IMG/VR virus record: IMGVR_UViG_3300024520_000028
Span: 1 to 37,661 of that record
DNA from: a virus
DNA length: 37,661 bases
Reading direction: 5' to 3' (one strand)
Every line of letters begins with the position of its first letter. Position 1 is the stretch's first letter. Below, piece by piece: positions 35,836 through 37,661 of this stretch. The translations under genes were made by a program, and so were the position numbers. Under the pieces are notes generated by a model that saw nothing but the letters and a program-made list of their open reading frames with translations, was not told the DNA's origin and made no database searches.

Positions 35836-37254
35836 TTAATCTAACGCTAAAACTGTATCATCTTCATCAATTGTATTTATAAACTCGGCTACCTTATCAA
35901 TCGGTATATTAAAAACCCTACCATTAACACTAAACCTCTTAGATGTTGGAGCAAACTTATCAAGTGCTATCTTCCTCTCTTCTGCCCCTTCAGGAAGCGT
36001 AAATTCAGGAACCGCTAAAATAGCTTTAGTTCTTTCCTGTAAATCTGCCCTCTCTTCTTCTGTCAGTTCCCTCCCTATAGCTCTTGATGCTGAATTTGCT
36101 AAAGATTGTGCAACTAAGAACTCCATATCCTCAAATATTCCTGTATCTTCCGGCAATGTCTTTAATAGTTTATTAACAACTGATTTTATTATTCGTGAAC
36201 TTCCTGTAATAATTTTAGAAAGTGCCATTGCTGTCTCTATCCTTTGGCCTTCAAAAGCTTTCGTTGCTGAGAACCCAGTAATATCTAAAGCATCCGCAAC
36301 TGAGCCTATTGTAGATTTTAACAATGCACTTTCTCTACCGCCTGGAAGTGGAATGTTTGGAATACCACTTTTTTCTCTAGTTGCTGCTTTCCATACAGAA
36401 ACGGTATTTTGCAAAAGAGCTGCTACAGCATCTAGGCTTCTTGTGTTTTTTGATATTTCAGCCCTACCCTCATTTAATATCTTCTGTTCAGCATCCTCTA
36501 GTTTGCCCTGTCTCGCAAGTTTGCTTTCCAAGAACTTAAGCACTAATGGATTTGCTTTTGTTGTTGTGGTCCTTTTTAATTTACCTGTTGAATCTATACT
36601 TTCGCTTTGACCTGACAAAAACAATGGAATCCCTTGAGTCTCACGTATAAGTTGTTGTATCGTAAAATCATCACTTGTAGCACCGGGTTGAGTAAGTTTT
36701 TGTTTTTGTTCTTCACTCAAAGAAGGCGTTTCTATTTCGGTTTGTACTACCGTTGGTTCTTGTAGATCTTGAGGTGCTATTGGTTGCCTTTGAATGCCTT
36801 GAAGACCTTCTTCCTTATCAGCAAGTTGACTTAATGATGATCGCTGAAAAGAAGCTGGAGTTTGCGTAGAAGATATTATTTCTTCATCAGCTAAAGAAGG
36901 CTGTAAGCTATCTGGTTGAACTTGACCAGAAACTTGATCCTGTAATCGTGGTTGACTCAATAGCTTATTGGCTCTCTCTTGTGCATCTGCATCAATTCCT
37001 TGTTGAGTTCTGAATTTCTCTAGTGCTATCAATTCACTTACTGTATTGGGTTTAGTTCCCCCACCACTAAAAGGTTTTCCAGCCAGTCCTTGAGAAAGTC
37101 CAGCTAAAGCACCTCTAAGATTAAACCCACCACCACCGCCCCTAGGTCGGCTTAAATTGTCAAACTCCGACTGAGTTGATGACTGTAATTTCTGAAGTTC
37201 AGCTACATTGCCTGAACGAACAAGTTCTTCTACCTTAGCTCTGTCTAAAGCCAT
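35836..37254 (-). CDS. Internal virion / DNA-ejection-type protein, 472 aa
   Basis: Begins MALDRAKVEELVRSGNVAEL, then a Gly-rich stretch (GGGGGFNLRGALAGLSQGLAG). A Gln/Pro-rich disordered region runs to ~residue 200 and a helical body follows (FSATKAFEGQRIETAMALSK, RAIGRELTEEERADLQERTK). The C-terminus has KRFSVNGRVFNIPIDKVAEF. The KRF.VNG..F.IP......F end is like a conserved terminal module of ejection-associated proteins. Second of three such genes; probably packed inside the capsid and injected. Confidence 0.6.
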   Translation of the reverse strand: MALDRAKVEELVRSGNVAELQKLQSSTQSEFDNLSRPRGGGGGFNLRGALAGLSQGLAGKPFSGGGTKPNTVSELIALEKFRTQQGIDADAQERANKLLSQPRLQDQVSGQVQPDSLQPSLADEEIISSTQTPASFQRSSLSQLADKEEGLQGIQRQPIAPQDLQEPTVVQTEIETPSLSEEQKQKLTQPGATSDDFTIQQLIRETQGIPLFLSGQSESIDSTGKLKRTTTTKANPLVLKFLESKLARQGKLEDAEQKILNEGRAEISKNTRSLDAVAALLQNTVSVWKAATREKSGIPNIPLPGGRESALLKSTIGSVADALDITGFSATKAFEGQRIETAMALSKIITGSSRIIKSVVNKLLKTLPEDTGIFEDMEFLVAQSLANSASRAIGRELTEEERADLQERTKAILAVPEFTLPEGAEERKIALDKFAPTSKRFSVNGRVFNIPIDKVAEFINTIDEDDTVLALD

Positions 37255-37263
37255 TCATTCCTC

Positions 37264-37661
37264 CTATTTATTAACCACGGATGCACGACGTTGTGCATCT
37301 CTTAGAAAATCTAAATCACGTTGAGCTTGCTGAGCTTGATCATTGCCTCTACTATCCAAAGCATTCGATCCACCACCCCGACTCAACGCACCTTGGATAA
37401 GTCCAAGTCCCGATTGTAATGTTTGGTTTTGTGCTTGCCCTTCTGCCTGATTTAGTTGTAAGCCCAATGATCTGTCTCCTGTAAACTCTCCAAAATCAAA
37501 TCCAGCGGCTTGTGCTCTTGTTGCTGCTTCTGCTTGTGCAAATTGTCCCAATAACTGGTTAGCTTGATTTATTTCGTTTCTGCGCTGTACTTCATTCTGC
37601 ACGGCTAATTGGGCCACCCTCTCTTCAATGTCTCTCTCAGCGGCCTGTGAGGCTAGTGCAC
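37264..37661 (-). CDS. P22 gp7-like ejection protein, C-terminal part (gene crosses the contig cut)
   Basis: This is the continuation of the frame that opens at base 560; bases 37535-37661 repeat 1-127. The C-terminal half is rich in Ala, Gln, Arg and Asn with a predicted helical character (QANQLLGQFAQAEAATRAQA), and ends in SVVNK. Alone it looks like a 117-aa gene, but joining the ends shows it is the end of a 276-aa protein. Nine bases separate its stop from the ATG of the 472-aa gene at 35836-37254, so the three ejection-type genes form one block. Confidence 0.6.
   Translation of the reverse strand, partial: ALASQAAERDIEERVAQLAVQNEVQRRNEINQANQLLGQFAQAEAATRAQAAGFDFGEFTGDRSLGLQLNQAEGQAQNQTLQSGLGLIQGALSRGGGSNALDSRGNDQAQQAQRDLDFLRDAQRRASVVNK
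37535..37661. repeat. Terminal direct repeat, right copy
   Basis: Exact copy of bases 1-127. Removing one copy gives a circle of about 37,534 bp and restores the gene split between 1-560 and 37264-37661. Confidence 0.95.

Noticed and set aside
1-37661. Lysogeny functions
   Set aside because: No integrase, excisionase, CI-like repressor or ParA/B is recognisable; the RHH protein alone does not show a temperate lifestyle.

Overview
The window is one complete circular genome of an uncultivated tailed bacteriophage with a short, podovirus-like tail. The first 127 bases (1-127) are repeated exactly as the last 127 (37535-37661). This is what a circular contig looks like when cut at an assembly overlap, so the unit length is about 37,534 bp and one gene runs across the cut. 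Every gene I can support is on the minus strand and most neighbours overlap by 1-14 nt. Codon use is standard (TAA, TAG and TGA all end genes). Lipoprotein signal sequences, an O-antigen polymerase/ligase-like membrane protein and a CMP-sugar synthetase point to a Gram-negative host with a glycan-coated outer membrane. The host cannot be named from the sequence.

Layout in transcription order (decreasing coordinates, round the circle). A near-consensus promoter at 32756-32783, overlapped by inverted repeats, drives a ribbon-helix-helix repressor gene and then about 11 kb of early genes. These include an ERF-family single-strand annealing protein, a DUF1064-type nuclease, many small zinc-ribbon and membrane proteins, a DUF6948-like gene followed by a Gly-Ser-Tyr repeat protein, a DUF5662 protein, a lambda-O-like replication initiator with four iterons inside its gene (the likely origin, 25709-25793) and its own promoter, a stand-alone response-regulator receiver protein, and a CMP-sialic-acid-synthetase-like enzyme. 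No polymerase, helicase, integrase or lysogeny repressor is recognisable, so the phage looks virulent and dependent on the host replisome.

A second promoter at 21314-21342 starts the late operon: exported glycine-zipper protein, small and large terminase, a possible Acb2/Tad1-hairpin protein, portal, scaffold, major capsid, an exported putative decoration protein, the tail adaptor, an O-antigen polymerase/ligase-like protein, the fibre cluster (7231-9351 and 3768-7216), a P22 gp10-like nozzle protein (2215-3747), another exported fibre-like protein, three internal/ejection-type proteins (across the cut and 34443-37254), and a cluster of small membrane proteins and a lipoprotein that probably includes the lysis genes. 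A long hairpin at 32845-32900 closes the late operon just before the early promoter.

The most unusual trait is that several proteins placed and built like virion components (199, 337, 374 and 472 aa) begin with Sec-type signal peptides. They share a genome with a Wzy/WaaL/PglL-type glycan transferase encoded just upstream of the fibre genes and a nucleotide-sugar synthetase. I propose, as a hypothesis only, that this phage exports some surface proteins through the host envelope and alters surface glycans or glycosylates those proteins.
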